From contig JALGPY010000002.1 in assembly GCA_023055425.1 (NCBI GenBank), forward strand, positions 136,023,927-136,087,926: a stretch of DNA of 64,000 bases. The letters run 5' to 3'. The position numbers were made by a program, and so were the translations under genes. The stretch's first letter is position 1, and every line of letters begins with the position of its first letter. This document shows, one piece after another, positions 44,617 through 55,885 of this stretch. Source of the stretch: Linanthus parryae. Its lineage: Eukaryota > Streptophyta > Magnoliopsida > Ericales > Polemoniaceae. Under the pieces are notes generated by a model, which had not been told where the DNA came from, made no database searches, and saw only the letters and a list, made by a program, of their open reading frames with translations.

Positions 44617-46206
44617 ATGCCCAGATTGCCCAGCAAACTGGTATCACCACTCGAAGATCCCGAAAAACTTTTCAGAGAGCAAAGTCGCAGACACCGAGCC
44701 GCGATGTCTGAGCACGGAGAAGACACCACAACCGAAACAGGAACACCGACAGGACAGCAACAACGTACTCCAGCACAGATGGCTCTTTACATTGAAGATC
44801 TGATAGCAGCAGGTTTTGCTGCCAGGAACAATCAGAGGACTTATAACAGGTCTGGAAGGGCGCTAGTCGAAAATTTTGAAGTCCCAACCGGAGGACATCA
44901 ACCAGCTATTGTAGTGCCACCCATTACAGCAGAGCACTTCGATCTGAAATCATCTACCATTCAGACCGCCCAGACTCATTGTCCTTTTAATGGGAAGGCA
45001 GATGAAGATCCAAACGACTTCCTTGGAAAATTTGAGGATTACTGCAATAAGATTAAGTATAGAGGGGTCGAAGCGGACACGCTAAAGCTGATTTTATTCC
45101 CATACTGTTTGTTCGGAACAGCAAAAGATTGGCTGGAGGCAAGACCACCGAGGTCTATCACCACCTGGGAGGGGTGTGTTGCTGATTTCTTGGCAAAATT
45201 CTACCCTGCATCCCGCGTTATCAAGCTGCAGAGTGAGATTTTATCTTTCAAACAGCAGATGGGGGAGACAGTGGTAGATGCATGGGACAGGTTGATGAGA
45301 CTCGTTAAAAAATGCCCCAATCACGGCTTCGGGGACGCAAAGATTCTGCAGGTATTCTACCATGCACTTGACAGGGAGAATGCAGACAGGATTGATAGGG
45401 AAGCTGGGGGTAATTTTTTATACCATGTGGATAAGGATGGAGCATACGAACTGATGAAGCAATTAGCCAAACAGGATACTCGCCTGTTTGATGACCGCAG
45501 GCTCGCAGCAGCAGCAGAACCAGTGGTTGATGACAGGATTGACAATCTCACGAAAGTGGTACAGGACTTAGTCAAGAAGGTGTATACAGAAAAGAAGCCG
45601 GTGGCATCAGTAGAAGAACCTGACTTTGACGCAGCAATTCTGGAGCTTCAAACCGAAGATGCCAACTATGTTCAGCAGCAGTGGGATCCTAGTCGCTACA
45701 GACCAGGCACACGTGACCATCCAGGGTTTCGCTACGGAAATCCCAATGCAGCAGTATATGCACCAGGATTCCAGCACAGGCCACAGGCACAGCAGACAGC
45801 TCCAGCTCAGCCTGCACAAGCAGCACCACAACTAAACCTGTCACAGCAACATTTTGAGTCCTATATGGAGAAATTCAATAAGCAGTGGGAAACTAGATTC
45901 GCACAGATGGACTCATTAACTGCTGATGTAAGCCAGATGAAGATTGCTATCCGCAACTTGGAAGTACAGAATGGACAACTTGCACAGAACCAGGCAGAAC
46001 GAGTCCCAGGGAATTTACCATCAAATACAGTGAACAATCCACGCGCTCAAATCAATGCTATCACAACTCGGAGTGGAATTGCACTGCAGGATCCACCGTA
46101 TCCCAGTCATGCACGCGCAGAAAAGTCAAAGATTATTGAACAGGAAGTGATTGACCGGGAAGACAGTTCAACCGCTAACCCTCAAAAAAGGGGTTCGGTC
46201 GAGTAG
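44617..46206 (+). CDS. gag: Athila Gag
   Basis: Structural capsid protein that packages the element RNA in cytoplasmic virus-like particles. 529 residues from the first ATG after the leader. The retrotransposon gag domain is around residues 150-300 (LILFPYCLFGTAKDWLEA, WEGCVADFLAKFYP, GETVVDAWDRLMRLVKKCPN, DGAYELMKQLAKQDTRLF). Residues 380-430 are Gln/Ala/Pro-rich. A short helical segment with regularly spaced hydrophobic residues follows (DVSQMKIAIRNLEVQNGQLA). I see no CCHC zinc knuckle. It ends at a single TAG (46204-46206), after which the same frame runs straight into pol. Confidence 0.92.
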   Translation: MPRLPSKLVSPLEDPEKLFREQSRRHRAAMSEHGEDTTTETGTPTGQQQRTPAQMALYIEDLIAAGFAARNNQRTYNRSGRALVENFEVPTGGHQPAIVVPPITAEHFDLKSSTIQTAQTHCPFNGKADEDPNDFLGKFEDYCNKIKYRGVEADTLKLILFPYCLFGTAKDWLEARPPRSITTWEGCVADFLAKFYPASRVIKLQSEILSFKQQMGETVVDAWDRLMRLVKKCPNHGFGDAKILQVFYHALDRENADRIDREAGGNFLYHVDKDGAYELMKQLAKQDTRLFDDRRLAAAAEPVVDDRIDNLTKVVQDLVKKVYTEKKPVASVEEPDFDAAILELQTEDANYVQQQWDPSRYRPGTRDHPGFRYGNPNAAVYAPGFQHRPQAQQTAPAQPAQAAPQLNLSQQHFESYMEKFNKQWETRFAQMDSLTADVSQMKIAIRNLEVQNGQLAQNQAERVPGNLPSNTVNNPRAQINAITTRSGIALQDPPYPSHARAEKSKIIEQEVIDREDSSTANPQKRGSVE

Positions 46207-49200
46207 GAAGCAGAGCAGACGAATGAGGGTAATCCAGAAACAGTGCCAATCTCTAAGGAGGTTCCTTACCCTCTGAAGACACGTAAGAGAGATGACAGCA
46301 AAGACTACGCCAGATTTCTGGAGGTATTCAAGCAATTACAGATAAACATACCTTTTGCTGAAGCACTTGCCAAAATGCCTACTTATGCGAAATTTCTCAA
46401 AGACATCTTGTATGGTAGAAGGCGAATGAGTGACTTCGAAACAGTGAATCTGACGGCAGAAGCGAGCAGTTGTGTAAAAAATGGTCTACCACTGATAAAG
46501 AAAGACCCTGGCAGCTTTGTTATTCCAGTAACCCTGGGCAGTGCATACACAGGAAAAGCCTTATGCGACTTGGGTGCCAGCATCAACCTGATGCCACTGA
46601 CCATCTTCAAAAGTCTGGGAGTCGGAGAACCACGTCCAACAAGAATAATGCTTCAAATGGCTGACAGATCCGTGAAACCTGCCTATGGAGTAATTGAAGA
46701 TATCCTGGTGAAAGTGGGAGAGCTTATTTTTCCAGCAGATTTTGTGATACTGGATATGGAGGCAGGAGAGGTTCCGCTGATCCTGGGCAGACCTTTCCTG
46801 GCGACTGGCGAAGCCATTATTAACTGCAAAAGTGGAGAGCTGTCCATGCAAATCAATGAAGAAAAAGTGAAATTCAATGTTTTCAAATCTCTCCAGCTTC
46901 CCGATCATTATGGGCATGAAAACTGTTTTGCAGTAGAGGTAATTGATGATCTGGAAAGCAATGGGATAGAAGATTTATGGGAGGAATTTGAAGACATGTA
47001 TCCAGAGGAAACAGAAGAGCAACAGGATGAGCAGATCATGGGAACAGAAAGCTGGGTCAAGCTATACAGGGATGAAGGAGGCGAGCAGAAAATGACACTG
47101 GTCCCGTCACTCCAGGAACCACCAGCCCTGGAATTAAAACAGTTGCCAGACCACCTCAGGTACGCTTTTATTGGTGAAAATAATACCCTGCCGGTAATTG
47201 TTTCTTCTCTTTTATCTCAGGAACGGGAACAAAAGCTACTGGAGGTACTCCGAGAGCATAAAGAAGCCATAGGATGGACAATTGCAGACCTGAAGGGAAT
47301 CAGTCCTGACTATTGCATGCACAAAATAAGAATCGAAGAAGGAAAGAAGCCAGTTATCCAGCCTCAACGAAGACTAAACCCAATTATGAAAGATGTGGTA
47401 CGTAAGGAGGTCATGAAGTGGCTAGAAGCAGGAATTATATACCCCATATCAGACAGCACCTGGGTGAGTCCTGTCCAGTGTGTACCAAAGAAAGGGGGTA
47501 TTACAGTAGTGCAGAATGCTGATCAGGAACATATCGCCCAGCGAACTGTCACTGGCTGGCGAATCTGTATGGACTATCGGAAGCTGAACGATGCCACACT
47601 GAAAGACCACTTTCCGCTGCCATTCATGGACCAGATGTTGGACAGACTAGCGCATCATGCTTATTACTGTTTTCTTGACGGGTACTCTGGTTACAACCAG
47701 ATCTATATAAATCCAGAATACCAAGAAAAGACGACGTTCACTTGCCCGTACGGAACGTTCGCCTTTAGACGAATGCCATTTGGATTGTGCAATGCTCCAG
47801 CAACATTCCAGAGATGTATGATGGCTATTTTCTCTGATATGATAGAGAAAAATTTGGAAGTTTTCATGGACGATTTTTCGTTATTCGGGGACAGCTTTGA
47901 AGATTGCTTATACCATCTGGCCAGAGTTCTGATTCGCTGTAGAAAAACAAACCTGGTGCTCAACTGGGAAAAATGCCATTTCATGGTTACTGAAGGAATA
48001 GTGCTGGGACATAGGATTTCCAGTAAAGGGCTGGAAGTGGACAGGGCAAAAATAGAGGTGATCAAGCAGCTGCCGTATCCAACCACAATGAAGGCAATCA
48101 AGAGCTTTTTGGGCCACGCAGGATTTTACAGAAGGTTTATTAAAGACTTCTCAAAAATTACAAAGCCATTATGTAATTTGTTGGGAAAAGATGTGCCCTT
48201 CGTATTTGATGAAGCCTGCAAAGAAGCTTTTGACGTGCTCAAAGAAAGGCTGACTACTGCACCCATTATCACAACACCAGACTGGACACTCCCGTTCGAG
48301 CTGATGTGCGATGCCAGTGATTACGCTGTGGGCGCGGTACTGGGACAGAGGAAGGACAAAGTGTGCAGTGTCATCTACTATGCCAGCAGGGTCCTGAATG
48401 AGGCGCAGATTAATTATGGGACTACAGAGAAGGAGCTGCTGGCAGTCGTTTTTGCCCTGGATAAATTCAGATCATACCTGGTAGGCTCTAAAGTCATTAT
48501 TTTTACAGATCACAGTGCACTGAAATACTTACTGGAGAAGAAAGATGCAAAGCCAAGGCTGCTGCGTTGGATTCTGCTGATGCAGGAATTTGACGTCGAA
48601 ATCAGGGATAAAAAGGGAATTGAAAATGTAGTAGCTGATCATCTATCTCGTCTGGAAAAACCTACAGAAGAAGTGGTGCCCATTCAAGAAAATTTTCCAG
48701 ATGAACATATTATGAAGATTAAGACCAATAGACGGCCCTGGTACTATGCCATAGCCAATTATTTGGTCAATGGAGCACTCCCTGAAGACATCACCCCTTG
48801 GCAGAAAAAGAAATTTATTTCAGATTGCAGGCAATATTTCTGGGACGATCCCTATCTGTTCAAGCAAGGGGCAGATAATATTCTCCGTCGATGCATTCCA
48901 TGTCACGAAATTTTGGAGGTAATTCAGCACTGCCACTCAGCACAGTGTGGAGGACACTTCAGCGGACCGAGAACAGCTCACAAGGTGCTGCAGTCAGGAT
49001 TTTTCTGGCCAACAGTTTTCAAGGACTGCCATGATTATGCGCAGAGTTGTGATCGCTGCCAACGGACAGGAAATATCTCCCAGCGGAACAAAATGCCCAT
49101 GACACTTTGGCAGGAAGTCGAGCCGTTTGACGTTTGGGGTATTGATTTTATGGGCCCTTTTCCTTCGTCTCTGGGAAATCTCTACATCTTATTGGCAGTA

Positions 49201-50025
49201 GATTACGTGTCAAAATGGGTGGAAGCAATAGCCTGTCAGAAGAACGATGCGTCAGTCGTGGAAAGGTTCCTCAAACGTAACATCTTTACCAGATTTGGAA
49301 CACCGAGGGCCATGGTCAGTGATGAAGGTTCTCATTTTATCAATAAAGTCTTTGCCAAGGTTCTAAAGCAGTACGGGGTGTCTATCCATAAGGTATCACT
49401 GCCTTATCACCCTCAGGCAAACGGGCAAGCAGAGGTGTCCAACAGAGAGATAAAGAGCATATTGGAAAAAACTGTGAATCCTGGACGCAAGGACTGGTCG
49501 TTAAAGCTGGATGATGCGCTTTGGGCATACAGAACTGCTTACAAAACCCCACTGGGAATGTCCCCGTACCAGCTGGTGTTTGGAAAAGCATGTCACTTAC
49601 CAGTAGAATTGGAGCACAAAGCATACTGGGCAATCAAGCAGCTGAATATGGATCACAGTTTATCAGGAAACAAACGGAAGATGGCACTCCTTGAACTGGA
49701 GGAATTCCGTAAAACTGCATATGAGAGTGCCAAAATTTATAAAGAGAAAACAAAGAAGTGGCATGACAACCGCATTCTACCAAAGAAGATAGAAATCGGG
49801 CAGAAGGTTCTCCTCTACAATTCAAGGATGAAATTCTATCCAGGAAAGCTGCGCTCAAGATGGTCTGGACCATTTATTGTGAAGGACATTACATCATGGG
49901 GAGTGGTGGAGCTGGAGAACCCGAGGGATAATACAGTTTTCAAGGTGAATGGGAACAGAGTCAAGCCATACAGGGATCCTCAGGAAATCATGGAGGTAGA
50001 GGCACTCTACCTCGACATTCCGTGA
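46207..50025 (+). CDS. pol: Athila Pol (protease, RT, RNase H, integrase)
   Basis: Copies the RNA and inserts the cDNA. The frame is continuous with gag apart from the TAG at 46204 and has no ATG near its start, so expression as Gag-Pol needs stop readthrough or an intact relative. About 1,272 codons. Protease: CDLGAS with Asp at 46567. [35 protein letters not shown] and catalytic FMDD at 47863-47874. RNase [12 protein letters not shown] (Asp at 48310), TEKELLAV and [11 protein letters not shown]. Integrase: HHCC finger ([16 protein letters not shown]), then D at 49144, D at 49321 and E at 49432. A C-terminal [16 protein letters not shown] module follows. All catalytic residues are present. 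Confidence 0.93.
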   Translation, partial: EAEQTNEGNPETVPISKEVPYPLKTRKRDDSKDYARFLEVFKQLQINIPFAEALAKMPTYAKFLKDILYGRRRMSDFETVNLTAEASSCVKNGLPLIKKDPGSFVIPVTLGSAYTGKALCDLGASINLMPLTIFKSLGVGEPRPTRIMLQMADRSVKPAYGVIEDILVKVGELIFPADFVILDMEAGEVPLILGRPFLATGEAIINCKSGELSMQINEEKVKFNVFKSLQLPDHYGHENCFAVEVIDDLESNGIEDLWEEFEDMYPEETEEQQDEQIMGTESWVKLYRDEGGEQKMTLVPSLQEPPALELKQLPDHLRYAFIGENNTLPVIVSSLLSQEREQKLLEVLREHKEAIGWTIADLKGISPDYCMHKIRIEEGKKPVIQPQRRLNPIMKDVVRKEVMKWLEAGIIYPISDSTWVSPVQCVPKKGGITVVQNADQEHIAQRTVTGWRICMDYRKLNDATLKDHFPLPFMDQMLDRLAHHAYYCFLDGYSGYNQIYINPEYQEKTTFTCPYGTFAFRRMPFGLCNAPATFQRCMMAIFSDMIEKNLEVFMDDFSLFGDSFEDCLYHLARVLIRCRKTNLVLNWEKCHFMVTEGIVLGHRISSKGLEVDRAKIEVIKQLPYPTTMKAIKSFLGHAGFYRRFIKDFSKITKPLCNLLGKDVPFVFDEACKEAFDVLKERLTTAPIITTPDWTLPFELMCDASDYAVGAVLGQRKDKVCSVIYYASRVLNEAQINYGTTEKELLAVVFALDKFRSYLVGSKVIIFTDHSALKYLLEKKDAKPRLLRWILLMQEFDVEIRDKKGIENVVADHLSRLEKPTEEVVPIQENFPDEHIMKIKTNRRPWYYAIANYLVNGALPEDITPWQKKKFISDCRQYFWDDPYLFKQGADNILRRCIPCHEILEVIQHCHSAQCGGHFSGPRTAHKVLQSGFFWPTVFKDCHDYAQSCDRCQRTGNISQRNKMPMTLWQEVEPFDVWGIDFMGPFPSSLGNLYILLAVDYVSKWVEAIACQKNDASVVERFLKRNIFTRFGTPRAMVSDEGSHFINKVFAKVLKQYGVSIHKVSLPYHPQANGQAEVSNREIKSILEKTVNPGRKDWSLKLDDALWAYRTAYKTPLGMSPYQLVFGKACHLPVELEHKAYWAIKQLNMDHSLSGNKRKMALLELEEFRKTAYESAKIYKEKTKKWHDNRILPKKIEIGQKVLLYNSRMKFYPGKLRSRWSGPFIVKDITSWGVVELENPRDNTVFKVNGNRVKPYRDPQEIMEVEALYLDIP

Positions 50026-50198
50026 TTACAGCAGAGGTAACAAAGTCGGGCTGTCGACTGTAAATAACAAGCGCTGGTTGGGAGGCAACCCAACATAGAT
50101 TAGTTGTTTTTTATATAATTTTTACAACGTTCATAATTGAGAGAAAAGTGAGAAAGAGGGATTTAATGTTAAACTCAGTGTTTCAGGAAGCAGAGGCG

Positions 50199-50749
50199 TG
50201 CGTTCAAACGCAGAAGACATGCGTTCAAACGCACATGTGCGTTCAAACGCAGACACCCTGCGTTCAAACGCAGCCCCACCAACGGACAGGAAAAGCATTG
50301 GAAACGGTTAACACTTGTGCGTTCAAACGCAGGGAAGCTGCGTTCAAACGCAGATCACGCAGTAAAAATTTCCAGCCACCAAGTGGTGCGTTTAAACGCA
50401 ACTCATGTGCGTTCAAACGCAAGAAGACAGAAATGAGGTGGAAAAATCCAAGGACGTGCGTTTAGACGCAGATCCTGTGTTCGAACGCAGACCCAATCAG
50501 CAGAGAATTTCTAGAGACAAAGGCGTGCGTTCAAACGCAACTCATGTGCGTTCAAACGCAGCTCATCCGAGAGATTGCAGTAGATAAGCATTGCGTTCAA
50601 ACGCAACTCATCAAACCCAAAAAATTCATGGACCTTCAAGCACTGTGTTCAAACGCACATTGTGCGTTCAAACGCAGATCATCAAATCTTCAAATTTTCC
50701 AGAAAAGTTTAAGCTGTGCGTTCAAACGCAGGAGCTGCGTTCAAACGCA
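50199..50749. promoter_or_regulatory. Internal dyad array between pol and the third ORF
   Basis: Seventeen copies of the LTR dyad, starting at 50199, 50220, 50238, 50259, 50318, 50339, 50387, 50408, 50457, 50476, 50526, 50547, 50592, 50644, 50663, 50717 and 50736. Pairs are mostly 19-21 bp apart. Variation is concentrated in the two central bases and at CpG sites (TGTGTT). TGCGTTTAAACGCA at 50387 is a perfect palindrome. The sequence between copies does not match that of the LTR array. Confidence 0.9.
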
Positions 50750-50832
50750 CATTTGAGCGGGAGCAAAAATTTCGGAAAAATTTGAAAAATTTTGAAATTT
50801 TGGGGCCATTCTGCAATTTCTGAAAGTTTGCC

Positions 50833-50840
50833 TATATATA
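50833..50840 (+). promoter_or_regulatory. Possible internal TATA box for the third ORF
   Basis: TATATATA 83 bp after the last internal dyad, almost the spacing seen in the LTR (84 bp). The third ORF starts about 305 bp downstream. Confidence 0.5.
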
Positions 50841-51145
50841 CTGTACGGATGACAGTGACTCATTTTCACACAAGTCATCCAGTTTTCAACTCTCTCTCTA
50901 GAAATTCTCTCTGCCCTAGCAGCCGCCAGAGCAGTCTGCCGCCAGCGACCTCCGACGACCACCGCAGGTCCACCAGAAGGTCAGGAACAGTGTGGGGGTG
51001 GTCAAACTCATCCGATCCAAACACCGACAGATCCACTTCAGAGAGCAATTTTCAGATCTGTACCCGTAAGATTCACTCCGGGTAGCCAGGTTCTATCTTT
51101 TCATTCTCTTTGAATATTTTCGTTTCCTACTGTTTGAATCTTGAA

Positions 51146-52825
51146 ATGGATGAGGACATTCCTTACATGAGGCCTGATAGGGCGATTGCACCTTTGAACA
51201 TCATAGATTGCCGATTGCTTAGGGTTGACCATTTCTGCGACCATAGGTTTGTTAACATGGAGGCTCACCGTTTCTTTCTGCAAGACAAAAAGATTCGGTA
51301 TGACATACCTGCTGAGAGGACCTTTCCCCGTGATAGAGTAGCAATGGGGGATGAACTGTTCAACTATACTGGGCAGGATCATTTTGGGGATTTGTTTACT
51401 GGGTTTACCAATCTGCAGGTCAGTTCTGTGCTGGCTAAGGAGATTTACAGCAATCTCCAGCAGTGCATGAACAGTGAAGCCCAGTCAATTGACTGGATTT
51501 ACTGCAGAAAGAGATGGATTCGAATCACCCCAGAGAGTATCCGAGAGATTCTGGGTCTGGAGTTAGTGTTGGATGACTGTCAGTTTCAGGAACTGAGACG
51601 TCATCCATCTGAGCAGTTGAGTGAGCAGATCTTGACCACCCTGTGTGCTGGTGTACCCGGCGCTGCTTGGTACTACCCTGAGCGGAGTCCTTCCTACCGG
51701 AAACTCCCTGCGACCTACCTGATTCGAGAAGCGAGATGGTGGACCGAGTGGGTGAACAACAGAGTTGTGGGTATAAAACATTTTACCCGCATTGATTATA
51801 ATATTGCCCTGTTGGTCTACTGTCTGATGGCCCGCGAGCCTGTGAGCCTCCCGGAGATTATTTGTGAGTTTTTCCGGGAACGAAAAGAGACTCACAGCAA
51901 GAAGGGTTTGGGTCTCCTGGGGATGTTAACAAAAATGGCACAGGACTATCTGGTGGTAATTCCTGGCGACCTGAGAGATATTCGACCAATTCAGGTTCGA
52001 AAGTACAAGAACATGAGATGTGCATTGCATGAGGCCGTGCACGGGCCTCCTGAATTTGTCCAAGTGGACGATGATGATGATGATGTTGTTCCACCTCAGG
52101 GTGGGGGTGTTGGCATGCCACCACCACCTCCTCCCGGTGATGGGGGTTTTCTAGCCTTACCAGGTCCCTTCCAACTGCCCCGATCTGCCAGTTCCAGTGA
52201 ACACAGGCAGGCCGACCCTGACTTGGGGCAGTCCAGCAGAGGGGCCAGGCGCAGTTCTTTTGGGCGCCTGGAGAGGACTGAGCATGAGGAATGGGTCAGA
52301 AAGAAAATTAAGGCCCAAGAAAAGGTACATAACTACCTGGTAAGGACGGTCAAGAAAATGGCCAGGGGTCTTGGAAAATTGTTCAAGACCCAGAAGCATA
52401 TATACCACGCTCACACAGCCGCAATGAGAGCTCATGAGGCGGCACTTGCTGAAATTCAGAGCAACATGCGTGGTAAGAGGTTTAATTTCCCGGACCGCTA
52501 TTCGAGTGATAATTGTCCCAGCTGGACAATGGAGGATAGCCGGCCATATGATAGCTTCTCTGGCCATGACCCCACACCGAGCCCTGAACATGCAGACAGT
52601 GTAGGTGACCCCGGCAGACCCGGTACCCAGTACCCACCTAGGAGAGAGCATGCAGACCCAGGGGCCAGCAGTGCCCATCCCGGTGCCAGTCACGCTGGTA
52701 CCGCTGCCGCAGCACGCCATGCTGCGAGGAAACGCGCCAGAGGGCGAACCCCTTCACCATCTCCCGAGCCGACTGACCAGTCTACTCCGGAGAACACAGA
52801 TTCTAGTTACAGACCAGATCAGTAG
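51146..52825 (+). CDS. Athila third ORF (env-position protein)
   Basis: Product of 559 residues; function unknown. Athila elements carry such an ORF where retroviruses have env. The start is the ATG at 51146 (MDEDIPYMRPDR); upstream codons in the frame lack an ATG. The N-terminal 300 residues form a folded, charged domain (RKRWIRITPESIREILGLEL, RIDYNIALLVYCLMAREPVS, GLLGMLTKMAQDYLVVIPGD) akin to plant transposon-protein domains. An acidic run of six Asp, a proline run (MPPPPPPG), a basic helical stretch (VRKKIKAQEKVHNYLVRTVK) and a disordered Ser/Pro/Arg tail follow. I see no signal peptide or transmembrane segment, so an envelope role is doubtful. It lies 1.1 kb after pol, behind its own dyad array and TATA-like box. 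Confidence 0.8.
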   Translation: MDEDIPYMRPDRAIAPLNIIDCRLLRVDHFCDHRFVNMEAHRFFLQDKKIRYDIPAERTFPRDRVAMGDELFNYTGQDHFGDLFTGFTNLQVSSVLAKEIYSNLQQCMNSEAQSIDWIYCRKRWIRITPESIREILGLELVLDDCQFQELRRHPSEQLSEQILTTLCAGVPGAAWYYPERSPSYRKLPATYLIREARWWTEWVNNRVVGIKHFTRIDYNIALLVYCLMAREPVSLPEIICEFFRERKETHSKKGLGLLGMLTKMAQDYLVVIPGDLRDIRPIQVRKYKNMRCALHEAVHGPPEFVQVDDDDDDVVPPQGGGVGMPPPPPPGDGGFLALPGPFQLPRSASSSEHRQADPDLGQSSRGARRSSFGRLERTEHEEWVRKKIKAQEKVHNYLVRTVKKMARGLGKLFKTQKHIYHAHTAAMRAHEAALAEIQSNMRGKRFNFPDRYSSDNCPSWTMEDSRPYDSFSGHDPTPSPEHADSVGDPGRPGTQYPPRREHADPGASSAHPGASHAGTAAAARHAARKRARGRTPSPSPEPTDQSTPENTDSSYRPDQ

Positions 52826-54110
52826 AGTCGCGAGGACGCGCCACCTCTAGTGTGGGGGTGGGGAATCGTGTCCCCCTGCATAGCCATGTCAGCATATTTT
52901 TGTCAATTTTATTTTTCATTTTATTTTCATTTTTTGAGTCAGCACGTTTTTTTTTATGTTGAGTCTACCAACCAACCTTTCTGACCGTGCATGATATAAA
53001 AAAAATATATATATATATAATAATAAATAAATAATTCTAAAAAATCTTTTGAGAAAGGGCAACTTAGGACCTAGAAACTGAAGAGAATCCAATGAAAGAG
53101 TTTATGAGAGTAGGAAGCACCGTAGCAGGGATACTTCAAATTTTAGTATTTTGTGCACAATTCTCACGACAGGCTATCCCGGGTATTCAGGAAAGTGGAA
53201 AGCAGATAACAGGCATACTTTTGACTTCTCTAGTGTGCTAGGCAGATTTGGTCCTTAGATAATTGAATATTCTGTTTCCCGTGGAAACTGGTGGACTCTT
53301 GGAATCTGGGGTGGACCTTCGTGTAGAGTCGGTTTTATGTGGTACAAATCTGTGGCCTAAGCGAAGTTGGAGAATGTACACCACCATTCCTTAAGGTGGT
53401 TCCAAGAGAAAATCCTAAAAAGCCCGCACTCTTTAAGCTCTACAGCACAGTTGTAAAAAAAAAAACAGAGGTGATTTAAAAAAAAAAAAGAATAAAATAA
53501 ATAAATAAATAATATTTTGTGCTTAAAGGAGAAACAACATAATGTGCTTCCATTCACATGGAAAATTTGGATTCAATCCAATTTAGAGCTTAAGAGGGAA
53601 ATTAAAGTCAAGCCGTATTACACAGGAGTTGTGTCTCCCAGCAATGGGACAATTTGCAAATCAAACGCAATAACGGCTAAGAGGGTCTGAAAACCTCAAA
53701 TGACTTGGCGAAGAAAAATTATCTGTTGACTGTAGATGCCTGGCCCCTCTAAGTCAAAAGACGTGCTTTATCTTGGGTGGTTTGGTGGATGTTTGGGGAT
53801 ACCTTAGTGAGTTTGTGCATAGGATCAGTTTATATCATTTCTTGCTGCGTGTTGTGGAATTTCGAAATGAGCTTTGTGAGGGTTTGATGATTTCAGTTTA
53901 TGATAGAGAGGTTGCCCAATTTCAGAAAATATAAAAAATTTTTGCTGAGTCTTGAGTCAGTTTGTGTATATTCTGTATCTGAGTCAGTCATCTATTGAGT
54001 GTTTTGGTCTGTGTCTTGAATCTGTGAAAAAGGGGAAGTATGCAATTAAAGTATGCAAAAAATGGGTCTGCAAGGCAGTATGCAAGGGTCTGCTCGGGAC
54101 GAGCAGAGGT
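52826..54110 (+). other. 3' untranslated region of the Athila element
   Basis: About 1.3 kb without coding. Opens with AGTGTGGGGGTGGGGAATCG; the AGTGTGGGGGT motif recurs next to the 3' LTR. Contains AT-rich microsatellite tracts at 52998-53030 and 53455-53515. Confidence 0.6.
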
Positions 54111-54126
54111 TAGTGTGGGGGTATTT
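54111..54126 (+). other. Polypurine tract of the Athila element
   Basis: TAGTGTGGGGGTATTT directly before the LTR start. Not a pure purine run, but in the expected place for the plus-strand primer. Confidence 0.5.
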
Positions 54127-55885
54127 TGACAGCTTGAAAATGTATTAGTCTGGGACATCTTTTTACCATTGGTTTTAACCCTGAGAGAGTTGAGTTTGGC
54201 CATTTTCAGCTTATTTTCCACCTGATACGAGGCAGAGATTTATAGATCATGATCGCAAAATTTGAGTAATTTTATGCATACTTTTGTTTGTTGGATATGA
54301 TCGCGGGTGCGTGTTATGATGTGCAGGTAACAGGTGCCGAAAAATGCATGAGATTAACTTGGATGGGAGGCAGCGTGTCAGGAAAGCTGAGCAGAAAAAA
54401 AAAAGGGAAAAAAGGCTAAGTGGTGCGTTCAAACGCAGGGCACCTGCGTTCAGACGCACGAGATGGGAGCAGCAGGAAAATGGCAGAAAATTGGCTAAGT
54501 CCTGCGTTCAGACGCAGGCAGTCTGCGTTCAAACGCAAGGTTCGAAGGCTGAAGTGAAGAAAAGTTAAGGGGTGCGTTCAAACGCACTTCTTGCGTTCAA
54601 ACGCAGGACTCAACACTCAAGAGAAGAAAAGGCCAAGGGGTGCGTTCAAACGCAGAGGAGCTGCGTTCAAACGCACGGGTCCAGAAGCCAGAAGCCAGAG
54701 GAAGAAAAACGGTTAAGGCCTGCGTTCAAATGCAGAAGGTGTGCGTTCAGACGCACTGCGTTTGAACGCAGGAAGTGTGCGTTCGAACGCACAGAAGGTT
54801 TCCAGAAGCTTCCAGGACGGGTCTTTTCGAGGGTAAAACAAGAATTTCGTGCATCAGTTTTGGAGACTGTGGCAGTATAAAAGGAGGTGTCCCAGCACTG
54901 AATTAGGGTTACTCATACACACTCACACATCTATCATCATCATCAGCAGCCAGTTTCACAGCAGCCAGGAGTTGGAGCAGAGCAGGATTGGAGCAGTTTT
55001 CCAGTATTTTCAGAAAATAACTAGTTTGATCTTTTCTCTCTTTATGAAACGTTGTTTTTAAATAATGCAAGCTAGCTAGACCTTTTGCCTAGGTTCTTGG
55101 TGAACCTAGGGTTTATGAATTCAGCAGACTTGGTTGTTTGATTTTCAGATGCATGGCTAGCTAAGCCTTAATACAGGATGGATTGTTTATTGTTCTGTCT
55201 TTGATTTTATTTACATACATGAATGGCTTGATCACCCAGGAGTGTTACAGACAGGATCTGGTGCGCGAGAGTGACCAGTGAGAGTTAGGAAGAAAAGACA
55301 GGATTTAGTACTCTGCCTTGATGGACCGAGAGGTGAAGAGAATCAGGGGACTCGCCCAGAAGCATTAGACCAACTGCTAGACGTTTAGGGGGAGACCGAG
55401 AGGAGAACCTGTAACCCTGGCAGACTTAGAACGAACCTGCAGATTTAGGTGGATCGAGAGGACCCGAAAACCTGCAGGAGAGTGATAGGTGCATGAGACC
55501 GAGAGGAGATTGTGCTATTGGTATGCTGGCATAAACAAAATCACCGTGTGTTTCTGAGATCAAATATACTATGAAAGCTGGAAATTAACCCTAGGGGATC
55601 CTGGAACCTAGATTTTTAGAGCTATCAACTTTTACAACTACAACAATTTCTGCAAAGTATTCAACAGGAAAATAAAATAAGCTTTTATAAATACTGTTTT
55701 ATTTACTGCAATTTAGTAGAGTCAAATCCCAAACCTTCCTCCTTTTACAAACTTTGTGCCTACTTATAATTCTAATTAGCAACAACTTAAACTGTTCTCG
55801 AGGGTTCGACAACCAGAGTCACAATTACATACTCTATATTACTTGATCGTACACTTGCGAAAAAGCAGATAGGTTTACGCTGTCA
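54127..55885 (+). repeat. 3' LTR of the Athila element
   Basis: About 99% like the 5' LTR. The dyad decayed at 43012 is intact here (54424), and the one intact at 43309 has a CpG-to-TpG change here (54721). Array spans 54424-54791, twelve copies. Confidence 0.95.

Larger units (their letters stand above)
42716..55885 (+). mobile_element. Athila-type Ty3/gypsy retrotransposon, nearly intact
   Basis: 13,170 bp with 5' LTR 42716-44471, tRNA-Asp primer site, gag, pol, third ORF, long 3' UTR, purine tract and 3' LTR 54127-55885. Perfect duplication ATCGC at 42711-42715 and 55886-55890. The LTRs (1,756 and 1,759 bp) differ at about 20 positions by eye, roughly 1%, so the insertion is young. The primer site type, the DLGAS protease, and a separate ORF after pol place it in the Athila lineage. 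The only visible obstacle is a TAG between gag and pol. Confidence 0.93.

Noticed and set aside
46243..46245. GTG as the start codon of pol
   Set aside because: Plants do not normally start at GTG; the frame is a continuation of gag after a TAG.
50199..50749. CRISPR-like array
   Set aside because: Repeats are palindromic, unevenly spaced and part of a plant retrotransposon; CRISPR is not expected in plant nuclear DNA.
52157..52720. 187-codon minus-strand frame opposite the third Athila ORF
   Set aside because: Shadow of a GC-rich coding region; composition and position give no support.
43012..54880. Open frames rich in CVQTQ, AFKRR and RSNA words
   Set aside because: They are translations of the 14-bp dyad in different frames, inside LTRs and a spacer, and not proteins.
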